Source: Kutzneria buriramensis (GTDB taxonomy: Bacteria > Actinomycetota > Actinomycetes > Mycobacteriales > Pseudonocardiaceae). From it: DNA of 64,000 bases. Positions 54,340 to 61,944 of the stretch are shown piece by piece. The DNA lies in the NCBI RefSeq assembly GCF_003387475.1, contig NZ_QUNO01000001.1:620001-684000 (forward strand), written 5' to 3'. The notes under the pieces were generated by a model. The model was not told the origin of the DNA. It saw only the letters and a list, made by a program, of their open reading frames with translations, and did no database searches. Both the position numbers and the translations under genes were made by a program. Within the stretch, counting starts at the first letter, position 1; every line of letters starts with the position of its first letter.

Positions 54340-56133
54340 TCACCGCGCCACCGGCAGCGTCACCGAGGTGCCGGACAGCTCCACGGTGATCGTCGGGTGC
54401 GGGGTGGGTGCGCTGAACCAGTTGCCGTCGGTGCCGCCGATGACCAGTCCGATCCGGTGCCCGGCCGGCGTGATGTGGTCGAGCGCGCCGAGCGAGAACG
54501 TCATCGTGTAGGCGCGGCCGGGCGTCAGCGGCGAGCCGTGTACCAACGACCGCCAGTGGCCGATGTCGGCCCAGCTGGTGGCGATCACCTGATGGTCCAC
54601 CGTGGCCAGGTCGGCGGCGGTGTCGAGGAAGCAGGCGCTGTCGTACGAAGTGCTGTCGCCCCAACAGGATCGGGTGGTGAGGTTCTTGATACCCGGCGCG
54701 AAGTCGGCGGTCTGGCGGACGGTCGCCGGCCCGTAGTCGACGAGCAGCACGCCGATGCGAGCGGCGGCCCGGGACGACCGGACGGTGACCGTCACCGAGG
54801 AGGAGCCGGCCAACCGTAAGGGATTCCGCAGCGGTGGGGTCTGGAACGCGACCCGGATGTCCGACGGTGTGGAGGGACCGAGGGCCCAGTCGGTGCCGGG
54901 CACCTCGGGATGGCTGTCGGTGAACTGGACGCTGCCGTGCGCGGGGCCTGAACCCAGCGAGCCGCCGGAGTTCGCCCACACCGTCTCCATATGGCCGGCC
55001 GGCGGCCAGACGGCGTCGTCGGTCCACCGGTCCGGCGCATACTCGACGTGGGCCACCGGCGTGAACTCGATACCGTTGTGCACGCCCAGAAGCCAGCGGT
55101 CGAGCCACCGGTGCAGGGTGTCCACGAACTCGCCGCGCTGAAGGTCGAACGGATCCACGTGGCCGGCCTGGTCGAGCCAGACCTTGCGGGTGACTCCGTT
55201 ACGGGCCAAGGCATTCCACCAGGCGTCGAAATGTTCCGGCCGCACGACCCAGTCGTTGAGGCCCTGCACCGCGAACACGCTGGCCCGCACCTTGTCGGCA
55301 TGGGCGGCGTAGTCGAACTGCCGCCAGAACGGCGTGTAGTCGCCGCTGGTGCCGGCGAGCGCTGCCTGCTCGTCCTCCCACGGCTTGCACAGCACCTGGG
55401 CGCGGGCGTTGTAGAACATGAAGTCGGGGTTGGTGCCGTCGCCGGGCCCGAACCACGCGCCGTTGGAGTTGCTCACCTTGTACCCCGAGCTGATCGCCTC
55501 GATGGGCACGATCGTGCGAAGCCCGGCCACACCGGTCGCGGCCATGCCGTTGGCGGTGGAACCGTCCTGCGACTTGCCCACCGCCGCGACCGCGCCGGTG
55601 CTCCACGAGGCGTCCACGCGCTGCTGCCCGTCCACGGTCCGATACCCGCGAGCCTTGCCGTTGAGCCAGTTCACCACGGCCAGCCCGGAGGCCACGTCGT
55701 CGAAGCAGCCGGTCGAGCGGCTGGTGCCGCCGACATCCACCAGCACCACCGCATATCCCCGTGGCACGAAGTAGTTGTCGTAGAACAGCGGGAACTGCTG
55801 CGGCGTGCCGTCCGGGGCGTACGTCTTGAGCTGGTGCTCGTTGCCCCGGCCGGCCGTCTGGAAGTACGGGCTGACGTCCATGATCACCGGCACGCGCTGG
55901 CCGCGCGCCGCCGGCTCGGCCGGTCGGACGATGTCGGCGGCGACGCGGTCGACCACGCCGTCCCGGTCCAGGTCCTGCCCGGTCTCCACCCACACCGTCT
56001 CGCGGATCGCGTTGGCATAGGAGAAAACCGGCTGGCTGACGCCGTCGGCCAGCGAGAACGGTTCCGTCGCCTGTGCCACCGGCGCACCGGCGATCAGCAG
56101 CGCCAGCGCGCCGACAACAGCCCACAGCCTCAT
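54340..56133 (-). CDS. secreted S15-family peptidase / X-Pro dipeptidyl-peptidase-like
   Basis: A 597-residue secreted alpha/beta-hydrolase of the S15/CocE group. A signal peptide (MRLWAVVGALALLIAGAPVAQA) precedes the mature protein. The serine is in GKSQDGS near 190, Asp in GLNDWVVRPEHF and His in DQAGHVDPFD; the C-terminal ~180 residues are a jelly-roll domain (PLRNPLRLAGSSSVTV). Such enzymes remove X-Pro dipeptides or hydrolyse ester bonds. ATG start. Confidence 0.9.
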   Translation of the reverse strand: MRLWAVVGALALLIAGAPVAQATEPFSLADGVSQPVFSYANAIRETVWVETGQDLDRDGVVDRVAADIVRPAEPAARGQRVPVIMDVSPYFQTAGRGNEHQLKTYAPDGTPQQFPLFYDNYFVPRGYAVVLVDVGGTSRSTGCFDDVASGLAVVNWLNGKARGYRTVDGQQRVDASWSTGAVAAVGKSQDGSTANGMAATGVAGLRTIVPIEAISSGYKVSNSNGAWFGPGDGTNPDFMFYNARAQVLCKPWEDEQAALAGTSGDYTPFWRQFDYAAHADKVRASVFAVQGLNDWVVRPEHFDAWWNALARNGVTRKVWLDQAGHVDPFDLQRGEFVDTLHRWLDRWLLGVHNGIEFTPVAHVEYAPDRWTDDAVWPPAGHMETVWANSGGSLGSGPAHGSVQFTDSHPEVPGTDWALGPSTPSDIRVAFQTPPLRNPLRLAGSSSVTVTVRSSRAAARIGVLLVDYGPATVRQTADFAPGIKNLTTRSCWGDSTSYDSACFLDTAADLATVDHQVIATSWADIGHWRSLVHGSPLTPGRAYTMTFSLGALDHITPAGHRIGLVIGGTDGNWFSAPTPHPTITVELSGTSVTLPVAR

Positions 56134-56166
56134 GCACCGAGTATGTGCTGTGGCGTAACCGTTTCC

Positions 56167-56508
56167 CTACGACTCAGCCCCTTCGGGCAGCGCGGCGGCC
56201 TGCCAGCCGTAGTCGCGGGGCCAGTCCTCGCCGCGGGCCCAGGCCACGAACATCGCCGCCACCTCAGCGGATTCGTCCAGCTCGGTCCACACGTCCTCGC
56301 CGTCGCGGCGCTCCACCAGGTACGGGCTGTCGGCCTCGCGCCAGGTCTGGAGGTACGCGCCGGGCGCGCGCTCGGCGACCGCGTACCGGTCGCCGGCGCC
56401 GCCGATCCGGTCCAGCAGCGCGTGCAGATCGGACTCGGTGGGGCCGGTCAGCAGGGTTCCGTCCTCGGTGGCCACGGTGATCGGCAGGGGGTCGTTCGCT
56501 CGTTCCAC
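56167..56508 (-). CDS. hypothetical protein, 113 aa
   Basis: A 113-residue soluble acidic protein (ITVATEDGTLLTGPTESDLH, YLQTWREADSPYLVERRDGE). It looks like one of the small beta-rich actinobacterial proteins that occur singly; no known function recognised. ATG at 56508. It is divergent from the GrpB gene. Confidence 0.7.
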   Translation of the reverse strand: MERANDPLPITVATEDGTLLTGPTESDLHALLDRIGGAGDRYAVAERAPGAYLQTWREADSPYLVERRDGEDVWTELDESAEVAAMFVAWARGEDWPRDYGWQAAALPEGAES

Positions 56509-56584
56509 GGACCCATTTTCCCAGGTGAAGGCGGAAAATCGCGCCCATACCGGGAAAAAGCCGCTGACCTGCGATGATCACCGC

Positions 56585-57142
56585 ATGGGTGCAGTAGTGA
56601 TCACCACCGCCGACCCGGGCTGGGCGGACGAGTACCGGGCGGTCGCCGACCGGGTGCGGGAGGTCCTGGGTGCGACGCTGAGCCGGGTCGACCACATCGG
56701 CTCGACCTCGGTGCCTGGCCTGGACGCCAAGAACATCCTGGACGTGCAGGCCAGCGTCGCCGCGGAACCGTTGCTGGCCAAGGCCTTCGACGCGCTGGTC
56801 GCGGCCGGCTGGCAGCCGGGCGGGGCGAACCGCGACCATCCGGTGCCGGGCCTGCCGGCCGATGCCGGTCAGTGGGTGAAGCGCCTGGTCCGCGAGCCGG
56901 CCGGGGAACGCCGGGTGAATCTGCACATCCGCGTCGACGGCCGCGCCAATCAGCGCTACGCGCTGCTGTTCCGTGACTACCTGCGCGCGCACCCGGCGAC
57001 CGCGCAGGCGTACGGCCAGTTCAAGCGGCTCGCGTCCGAGCTGCCGTTCGACAGCGTCGGGGCGTACGCGGACCTGAAGGATCCGGTGTGCGACCTGGTC
57101 TACCTGCCGGCCGAGGAGTGGGCCGCGCGCACCGGCTGGTAG
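56585..57142 (+). CDS. GrpB-family protein
   Basis: A 185-residue GrpB/UPF0157 protein of the nucleotidyltransferase superfamily. The hallmark is DHIGSTSVPGLDAKNILDVQ near the N terminus; later GANRDHPVPG and VNLHIRVDG are conserved in the family. Substrates are unknown; some members are fused to dephospho-CoA kinase. The ATG at 56585 is used; a longer frame from 56438 has no support. It lies directly upstream of the dnaE2 promoter. Confidence 0.9.
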   Translation: MGAVVITTADPGWADEYRAVADRVREVLGATLSRVDHIGSTSVPGLDAKNILDVQASVAAEPLLAKAFDALVAAGWQPGGANRDHPVPGLPADAGQWVKRLVREPAGERRVNLHIRVDGRANQRYALLFRDYLRAHPATAQAYGQFKRLASELPFDSVGAYADLKDPVCDLVYLPAEEWAARTGW

Positions 57143-57193
57143 GCCCGCTACCTGCGCAGACGGGCTTGACACTGCGAGCTCAACCCCGCATAG

Positions 57194-57209
57194 TCGAACG
57201 TGAGTTCGG
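57194..57209. promoter_or_regulatory. LexA (SOS) box upstream of dnaE2
   Basis: TCGAAC-GTGA-GTTCGG, one mismatch from the consensus and with the same spacer as the imuA' box, about 24 bases downstream of a TTGACA -35 box at 57164-57169. It supports co-induction of dnaE2 with imuA'-imuB. Confidence 0.9.
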
Positions 57210-57223
57210 AAGGGGTGTGCCAC

Positions 57224-60200
57224 ATGGGCTGGAACAATCCACCGGTCCGGTGGCGCGATCTCGAACGTACCCTCTCCGGCCGGCCGGGCGTCATTCCGGA
57301 CGGCGGCGATGCTCCCGGCTTCAGCCGCAAGCGGGACGGCTACGAGAAACCGGGGGACGTGCCCTCGCAGCTGTCGCCGGAAACCACGGTGTACGGCGAT
57401 GTCGCGCGGGTGCCGTACGCGGAACTGCACTGCCACTCCAACTTCAGCTTCCTGGACGGGGCGAGCCACCCCGAGGAGCTGATCGAGGCGGCCGGGCGGA
57501 TGCGGCTGGACGCGATCGCGATCACCGACCACGACGGCATGTACGGCGTGATCCGGTTCGCGGAGGCGGCCAAGGAGATCGGCATCCGGACCGTGTTCGG
57601 CTCAGAGCTCAGCATCGGGCTTTCCATGCCGCAGAACGGGATCGCCGACCCGGAGGGCAACCACCTGCTGGTGCTGGCCCGCAATCCCGACGGCTACGCC
57701 GCGCTGTGCCGGTCGATCACCAAGGCGCAGCTCGCCGGCGGGGAGAAGGGTCGACCCGTCTACGACCTGGACGACTTGGCAGCGGAGGCGAACGACAACT
57801 GGGCGGTGCTCACCGGCTGCCGCAAGGGAACCGTCCGCACCGCGCTCGAACTGGAGGGCGCCGAGGGCGCGGAGCGCGAGCTCCGCCGGCTGATCTCCTT
57901 GTTCGGCAAGGCGAACGTGTACGTGGAGCTGATCGACCACGGGCTGCCGGAGGACACCGACCGCAACGACGTGCTCGTCGAGCTGGCGCGCAAGTGCGGG
58001 GTGAAGTACCTGGCCACGAACAACGTGCACTTCGCCACGCCGGACCGCGGCCGGCTGGCCGGCGCGCTGGCGGCGGTGCGGGCGCGGCGCAGCCTGGACG
58101 AGATGGCCGGCTGGCTGCCGGCGTCCAGCGCCGCGCACCTGCGCACCGGCGAGGAGATGCTGGTGCGCTTCCACCGGTATCCGGAGGCCGTGCACAACGC
58201 GGCGATCCTGGGCGTGCAGTGCGCCATCGACCTCAAGCTGATGGCGCCGAAGCTGCCGCCGTACCCGGTGCCGCCGGGGCACAGCGAGAACAGCTACCTG
58301 CGCTTCCTGACCATGCGGCAGGCCCGGAAGAAGTACGGCACGCGCGCGGAGAACCCCAAGGCGTACAACCAGATCGAGCACGAGCTCAAGGTGATCGGCG
58401 ACCTGGGCTTCCCCGGCTACTTCCTGATCGTCTGGAATATCGTGCAGTTCTGCGTGGAGAGCGACATCCTGTGCCAGGGCCGGGGATCCGCCGCCAACTC
58501 GGCGGTCTGCTACGCGCTGGGCATCACCAATGTCGACGCCGTCGAGAACAACCTGCTGTTCGAGCGGTTCCTCGCGCCGGCCCGGGACGGGCCCCCGGAC
58601 ATCGACCTGGACATCGAGTCCGACCGCCGCGAGGAGGTCATCCAGTACGTCTACAAGGAATACGGGCGCACCTGCGCGGCGCAGGTGGCGAACGTGATCT
58701 CCTACCGGGCCAAGTTCGCCGTCCGCGACATGGCCCGCGCGCTGGGCTACTCCGCCGGGCAGCAGGACGCGTGGACCAAGCAGATCGACCGCTGGGGTCC
58801 GCTGCGCTCCTCGACCGAGGAGCAGGAGCACGACATCCCGGACCTGGTGGTGGAGCTGGCCGACCAGCTCGAGGGTTTCCCGCGGCACCTGGGCATCCAC
58901 TCCGGCGGCATGGTGATCTGCGATCGGCCGGTGAGCGAGATCTGCCCGGTGGAGTGGGCGCGCATGGAGAACCGGTCGGTGCTCCAGTGGGACAAGGATG
59001 ACTGCGCGCTGGCCGGGCTGGTCAAGTTCGACCTGCTCGGGCTGGGCATGCTCTCCGCGCTGCACTACGCCGTGGACCTGGTGCGGGACTTCGAGGGCGA
59101 GACCGTCGATCTGTCCAAACTGGACCTGAAGGACCAGAAGGTCTACGACATGCTGTGCGCGGCCGACACCGTGGGCGTGTTCCAGGTGGAGAGCCGGGCG
59201 CAGATGGCGACGCTGCCCCGGCTGAAGCCGCGGAAGTTCTACGACCTGGTGGTGGAGGTGGCGCTGATCCGGCCCGGTCCGATCCAGGGCGGCTCGGTGC
59301 ACCCCTACATCCGCCGGCGCAACGGCCAGGAGGACGTCAAGATCGACCATCCGCTGCTGGTGCCCGCGCTGGAACGGACCCTGGGCGTGCCGCTGTTCCA
59401 GGAGCAGCTGATGCAGATGGCGGTGGACGTCGCCGACTTCACCGCGGCCGAGGCCGACGAGCTGCGCCGGGCCATGGGGGCCAAGCGGTCCACGGAGCGG
59501 ATGGAGAAGCTGCGCGAGCGGTTCTACGCGGGCGCGGCGGCCAACGAGGTCACCGGCGAGCTGGCCGACGACATCTTCCGGAAGCTGTTGGCGTTCGCCA
59601 ACTTCGGCTTCCCGGAGAGCCACGCGTTCAGCTTCGCGCACCTGGTGTTCTGCTCGGCGTACCTCAAGCTCAACCACCCGGCGGCGTTCTGCGCGGCGCT
59701 GCTGCGGGCCCAGCCGATGGGCTTCTACTCGCCGCAGTCGCTGGTCGCCGACGCTCGGCGGCACGGCGTCACCGTGCACGGGCCGGACATCAACGTCAGC
59801 CTTTCGCACGCCACCCTGGAGCTGCCCGGCCCGTCGGTCCGGCTGGGCATCGGTGCCGTCCGCACCATCGGCGACAAGCTGGCCGAGCGGATCGTCGAGG
59901 AACGGGAGGAGCACGGGCCGTACCGGACCATGGTCGACCTGGCCGGCCGGATCGGGCTGACCACGCCGCAGCTGGAGGCGCTGGCCACCGCCGGCGCCTT
60001 CGCCGGCCTCGGTCTGGAGCGCCGCGAGGCGCTGTGGGCGGCCGGCGCCGCGGCGCGGGAACGCGAGGGCCGGCTGCCCGGCACCGTCACCGGCACGGAC
60101 GCGCCGATGCTGCCCGGCATGGACGAGGTGGAGACCGCCGCCGCCGACGTGTGGGCGACCGGCGTCTCGCCGGACAGCTATCCCATCCAGTTCGTCCGCG

Positions 60201-60532
60201 GCAAGCTGCGGCAGATGGGCGCGCTGGCCGTGTCCGAACTGTCCACTGTGGAGGACAAGACCCGGGTGCTGGTCGGCGGCGCGATCACCCACCGGCAGCG
60301 CCCGGCGACCGCCGGCGGCGTCACGTTCCTCAACGTGGAGGACGAGACCGGCATGGTGAACGTGGTGTGCAGCGAGGGGCTGTGGCGGCGGTACCGGCGG
60401 ATCGCCCGCACCAGCTCGGCGGTGTTGGTGCGGGGCGTGCTGGAGAAGGCGGAGGGCGTGCTCAGCCTGCAGGCCGATCAGTTGCGGCATCTGGACATCC
60501 GCGTGCCCTCCACGTCACGAGACTTCCGTTGA
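57224..60532 (+). CDS. dnaE2: error-prone DNA polymerase III alpha subunit DnaE2
   Basis: A 1102-residue C-family polymerase for damage tolerance and mutagenesis with ImuA'/ImuB. The PHP domain starts AELHCHSNFSFLDGASHP. The palm has the PDIDLDIESDRRE active-site motif and CQGRGSAANSAVCYALGIT. An OB-fold domain is near the C terminus (NVEDETGMVNVV). The ATG at 57224 follows GGAAGGGG; an earlier GTG at 57200 lies inside the SOS box. The last codons lie in an 11-bp hairpin (60505-60542), and a partial copy of the same 3' end lies 829 bp downstream, evidence that the end of this gene was rebuilt by a rearrangement. Confidence 0.96.
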   Translation: MGWNNPPVRWRDLERTLSGRPGVIPDGGDAPGFSRKRDGYEKPGDVPSQLSPETTVYGDVARVPYAELHCHSNFSFLDGASHPEELIEAAGRMRLDAIAITDHDGMYGVIRFAEAAKEIGIRTVFGSELSIGLSMPQNGIADPEGNHLLVLARNPDGYAALCRSITKAQLAGGEKGRPVYDLDDLAAEANDNWAVLTGCRKGTVRTALELEGAEGAERELRRLISLFGKANVYVELIDHGLPEDTDRNDVLVELARKCGVKYLATNNVHFATPDRGRLAGALAAVRARRSLDEMAGWLPASSAAHLRTGEEMLVRFHRYPEAVHNAAILGVQCAIDLKLMAPKLPPYPVPPGHSENSYLRFLTMRQARKKYGTRAENPKAYNQIEHELKVIGDLGFPGYFLIVWNIVQFCVESDILCQGRGSAANSAVCYALGITNVDAVENNLLFERFLAPARDGPPDIDLDIESDRREEVIQYVYKEYGRTCAAQVANVISYRAKFAVRDMARALGYSAGQQDAWTKQIDRWGPLRSSTEEQEHDIPDLVVELADQLEGFPRHLGIHSGGMVICDRPVSEICPVEWARMENRSVLQWDKDDCALAGLVKFDLLGLGMLSALHYAVDLVRDFEGETVDLSKLDLKDQKVYDMLCAADTVGVFQVESRAQMATLPRLKPRKFYDLVVEVALIRPGPIQGGSVHPYIRRRNGQEDVKIDHPLLVPALERTLGVPLFQEQLMQMAVDVADFTAAEADELRRAMGAKRSTERMEKLRERFYAGAAANEVTGELADDIFRKLLAFANFGFPESHAFSFAHLVFCSAYLKLNHPAAFCAALLRAQPMGFYSPQSLVADARRHGVTVHGPDINVSLSHATLELPGPSVRLGIGAVRTIGDKLAERIVEEREEHGPYRTMVDLAGRIGLTTPQLEALATAGAFAGLGLERREALWAAGAAAREREGRLPGTVTGTDAPMLPGMDEVETAAADVWATGVSPDSYPIQFVRGKLRQMGALAVSELSTVEDKTRVLVGGAITHRQRPATAGGVTFLNVEDETGMVNVVCSEGLWRRYRRIARTSSAVLVRGVLEKAEGVLSLQADQLRHLDIRVPSTSRDFR

Positions 60533-60542
60533 CGTGGAGGGC
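60505..60542. terminator. hairpin spanning the dnaE2 stop codon
   Basis: GCCCTCCACGT (60505-60515) pairs perfectly with ACGTGGAGGGC (60532-60542); the TGA at 60530-60532 falls in the structure. It may end dnaE2 transcription. Confidence 0.6.
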
Positions 60543-60719
60543 AGACGCCGATCGTCAGGTGCCGGTCCGGATGCCGGGTGACGACAGGTAGACCAGGACG
60601 TCAGGGTAGTTGCCGAGATTTCCGCCATTGCCAGGAGACCAGTGCTCGAGGGATCCCCAGCCGAGCCGCGGCGACGGCGCCGACCAGCACGATGGCGAGC
60701 CTTCGGTTGATTGACGCTC

Positions 60720-61205
60720 CTAGCAGTTGATCGGCGCGCTTTCGACGTCCGACAGAAGGGGGATGCTGCCGTCGACGGCCCATGACCTGGCCCAGTAGTA
60801 CCGACTGTCGCCGGTGTAGTCGGGGCCGTTCAGCGGTGCGATGCGCACCCAGTTCGAGTCGGGGCCGACGACCTGGCTCACGACCACACCACTCCAGTTG
60901 ATCGTCGACGTGCGGCTCGCCGACGTCCCCACCTGCAGGTAGAACCGGACGTCGGTCTGCGGCGCCAACACATCGGCCTGGGCCTCCCAGATCCGCGGGC
61001 CTCCGTCGGGTCGCGTGGTGGTGGCGTCGAAGCACGGCCGGACGGCGACCCCCATGCTGCTGGCGTAGGCCGGGAACTGGCGGCAGGCCTCGGTGGTAAA
61101 GGCCTGTGCGGCGGGCGCGGTCGCCGCGGCCACGCCGACGAACCCGGCGACACAGGCCAGGGCGGCAGTGATGCGGGTGGTGGTGATCCGGTTACGCGGT
61201 TTCAC
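60720..61205 (-). CDS. secreted small protein, 161 aa
   Basis: A 161-residue exported protein. The signal peptide has the hydrophobic core ALACVAGFVGVAAATAPA and an AQA-F cleavage site. The mature part has three Cys (ACRQFP, RPCFDA and a C-terminal NC), possibly one disulfide plus one free residue, and beta-rich stretches (RFYLQVGTSASRTSTINWSG). No family recognised. GTG at 61205. It lies in the segment inserted between dnaE2 and its displaced 3' remnant, so it was probably acquired with that event. Confidence 0.75.
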   Translation of the reverse strand: MKPRNRITTTRITAALACVAGFVGVAAATAPAAQAFTTEACRQFPAYASSMGVAVRPCFDATTTRPDGGPRIWEAQADVLAPQTDVRFYLQVGTSASRTSTINWSGVVVSQVVGPDSNWVRIAPLNGPDYTGDSRYYWARSWAVDGSIPLLSDVESAPINC

Positions 61206-61295
61206 GGTGAGTGCCGGCCTTCCTGCCGCCGACCTGTGGGGCCCTCACCATGGCGCGGCCGACTGAAGCAATGCGGAAATCCAACTGCAGCGCTT

Positions 61296-61361
61296 CCGCA
61301 GCGGTCGGCGTTGCGGCACCTGGACATCCGCGTGCCGCCCGCGTCCAGGGATTTCCGCTGA
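61296..61361 (+). pseudogene. dnaE2: duplicated remnant of the dnaE2 3' end
   Basis: Positions 61310-61336 match the functional dnaE2 at 60481-60507 in 26 of 27 bases (shared core CTGGACATCCGCGTGCC). Reading on, it encodes LRHLDIRVPPASRDFR and stop, against LRHLDIRVPSTSRDFR in the intact gene. There is no start or upstream coding, so it is a leftover tail. It is 33 bp from the DUF402 gene, the probable original neighbour of dnaE2. Confidence 0.85.
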
Positions 61362-61394
61362 CCGGGAGTCGTCGAGGCGCTACCGTCCGAGTCC

Positions 61395-61910
61395 GTGAGA
61401 CACGACGCCCCGGAGCGGGTGACGGTGCTGCGCGGCGGCCTGCGGTGCCCGGGAGTCCGGGTCGGCCGCGTGGCCGCCTACGAGTTCGACATTCCGGACG
61501 GGATGTACGTCCGCCCGGGCGCCGGCCGCCGGCAGCGGGCCTTCCTGCTGCTGGACGAGTCGGCCCAACTCGACCAGCCGGTGGTGTTCGAGCCGGAGCA
61601 GGCCGGCTGGTGGTACGTCGACCTGGTCGAGATCCGGGAGGACGGCGACACGATCCACGTCGTCGACCACTACGTCGACTTCGTCGTCGGCCCGCCGGGA
61701 CTGCCCTACCGGGTGCTGGACCTGCATGAACTGGGTGAGGCGCTGACAACGGGCGCGCTCACCGCGCCGCAGGTCGCCCATGTGCTGGCCGCCACCCAGG
61801 CTTTCGCGGACCGCCACCTGCAGGGCGAGCACCACCGCGGGCCGGACTGGCCGGACTTCCCGCCGGCCGCGCTGGCGCCGGTGCGTGCGGTCGAGATTCC
61901 CGGCCACTGA
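61395..61910 (+). CDS. DUF402-family protein
   Basis: A 171-residue DUF402 (FomD-like) protein. The family features VVDHYVDFVVG and YRVLDLHELGEAL are visible; some members are nucleotide or CMP-phosphonate hydrolases. GTG at 61395. The remnant dnaE2 tail 33 bp upstream suggests it once followed dnaE2 directly, possibly as a co-transcribed gene. Convergent with the large secreted protein. Confidence 0.85.
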   Translation: MRHDAPERVTVLRGGLRCPGVRVGRVAAYEFDIPDGMYVRPGAGRRQRAFLLLDESAQLDQPVVFEPEQAGWWYVDLVEIREDGDTIHVVDHYVDFVVGPPGLPYRVLDLHELGEALTTGALTAPQVAHVLAATQAFADRHLQGEHHRGPDWPDFPPAALAPVRAVEIPGH

Positions 61911-61944
61911 CCGCCCCGAATCCCGGGGCGGTCAGTGGTCCCGG

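Noticed and set aside
60541-60719. Possible extra gene or transposase fragment between dnaE2 and the secreted protein
   Set aside because: No frame with a start and plausible composition, and no terminal inverted repeats were seen, so the insertion is not called an IS element.
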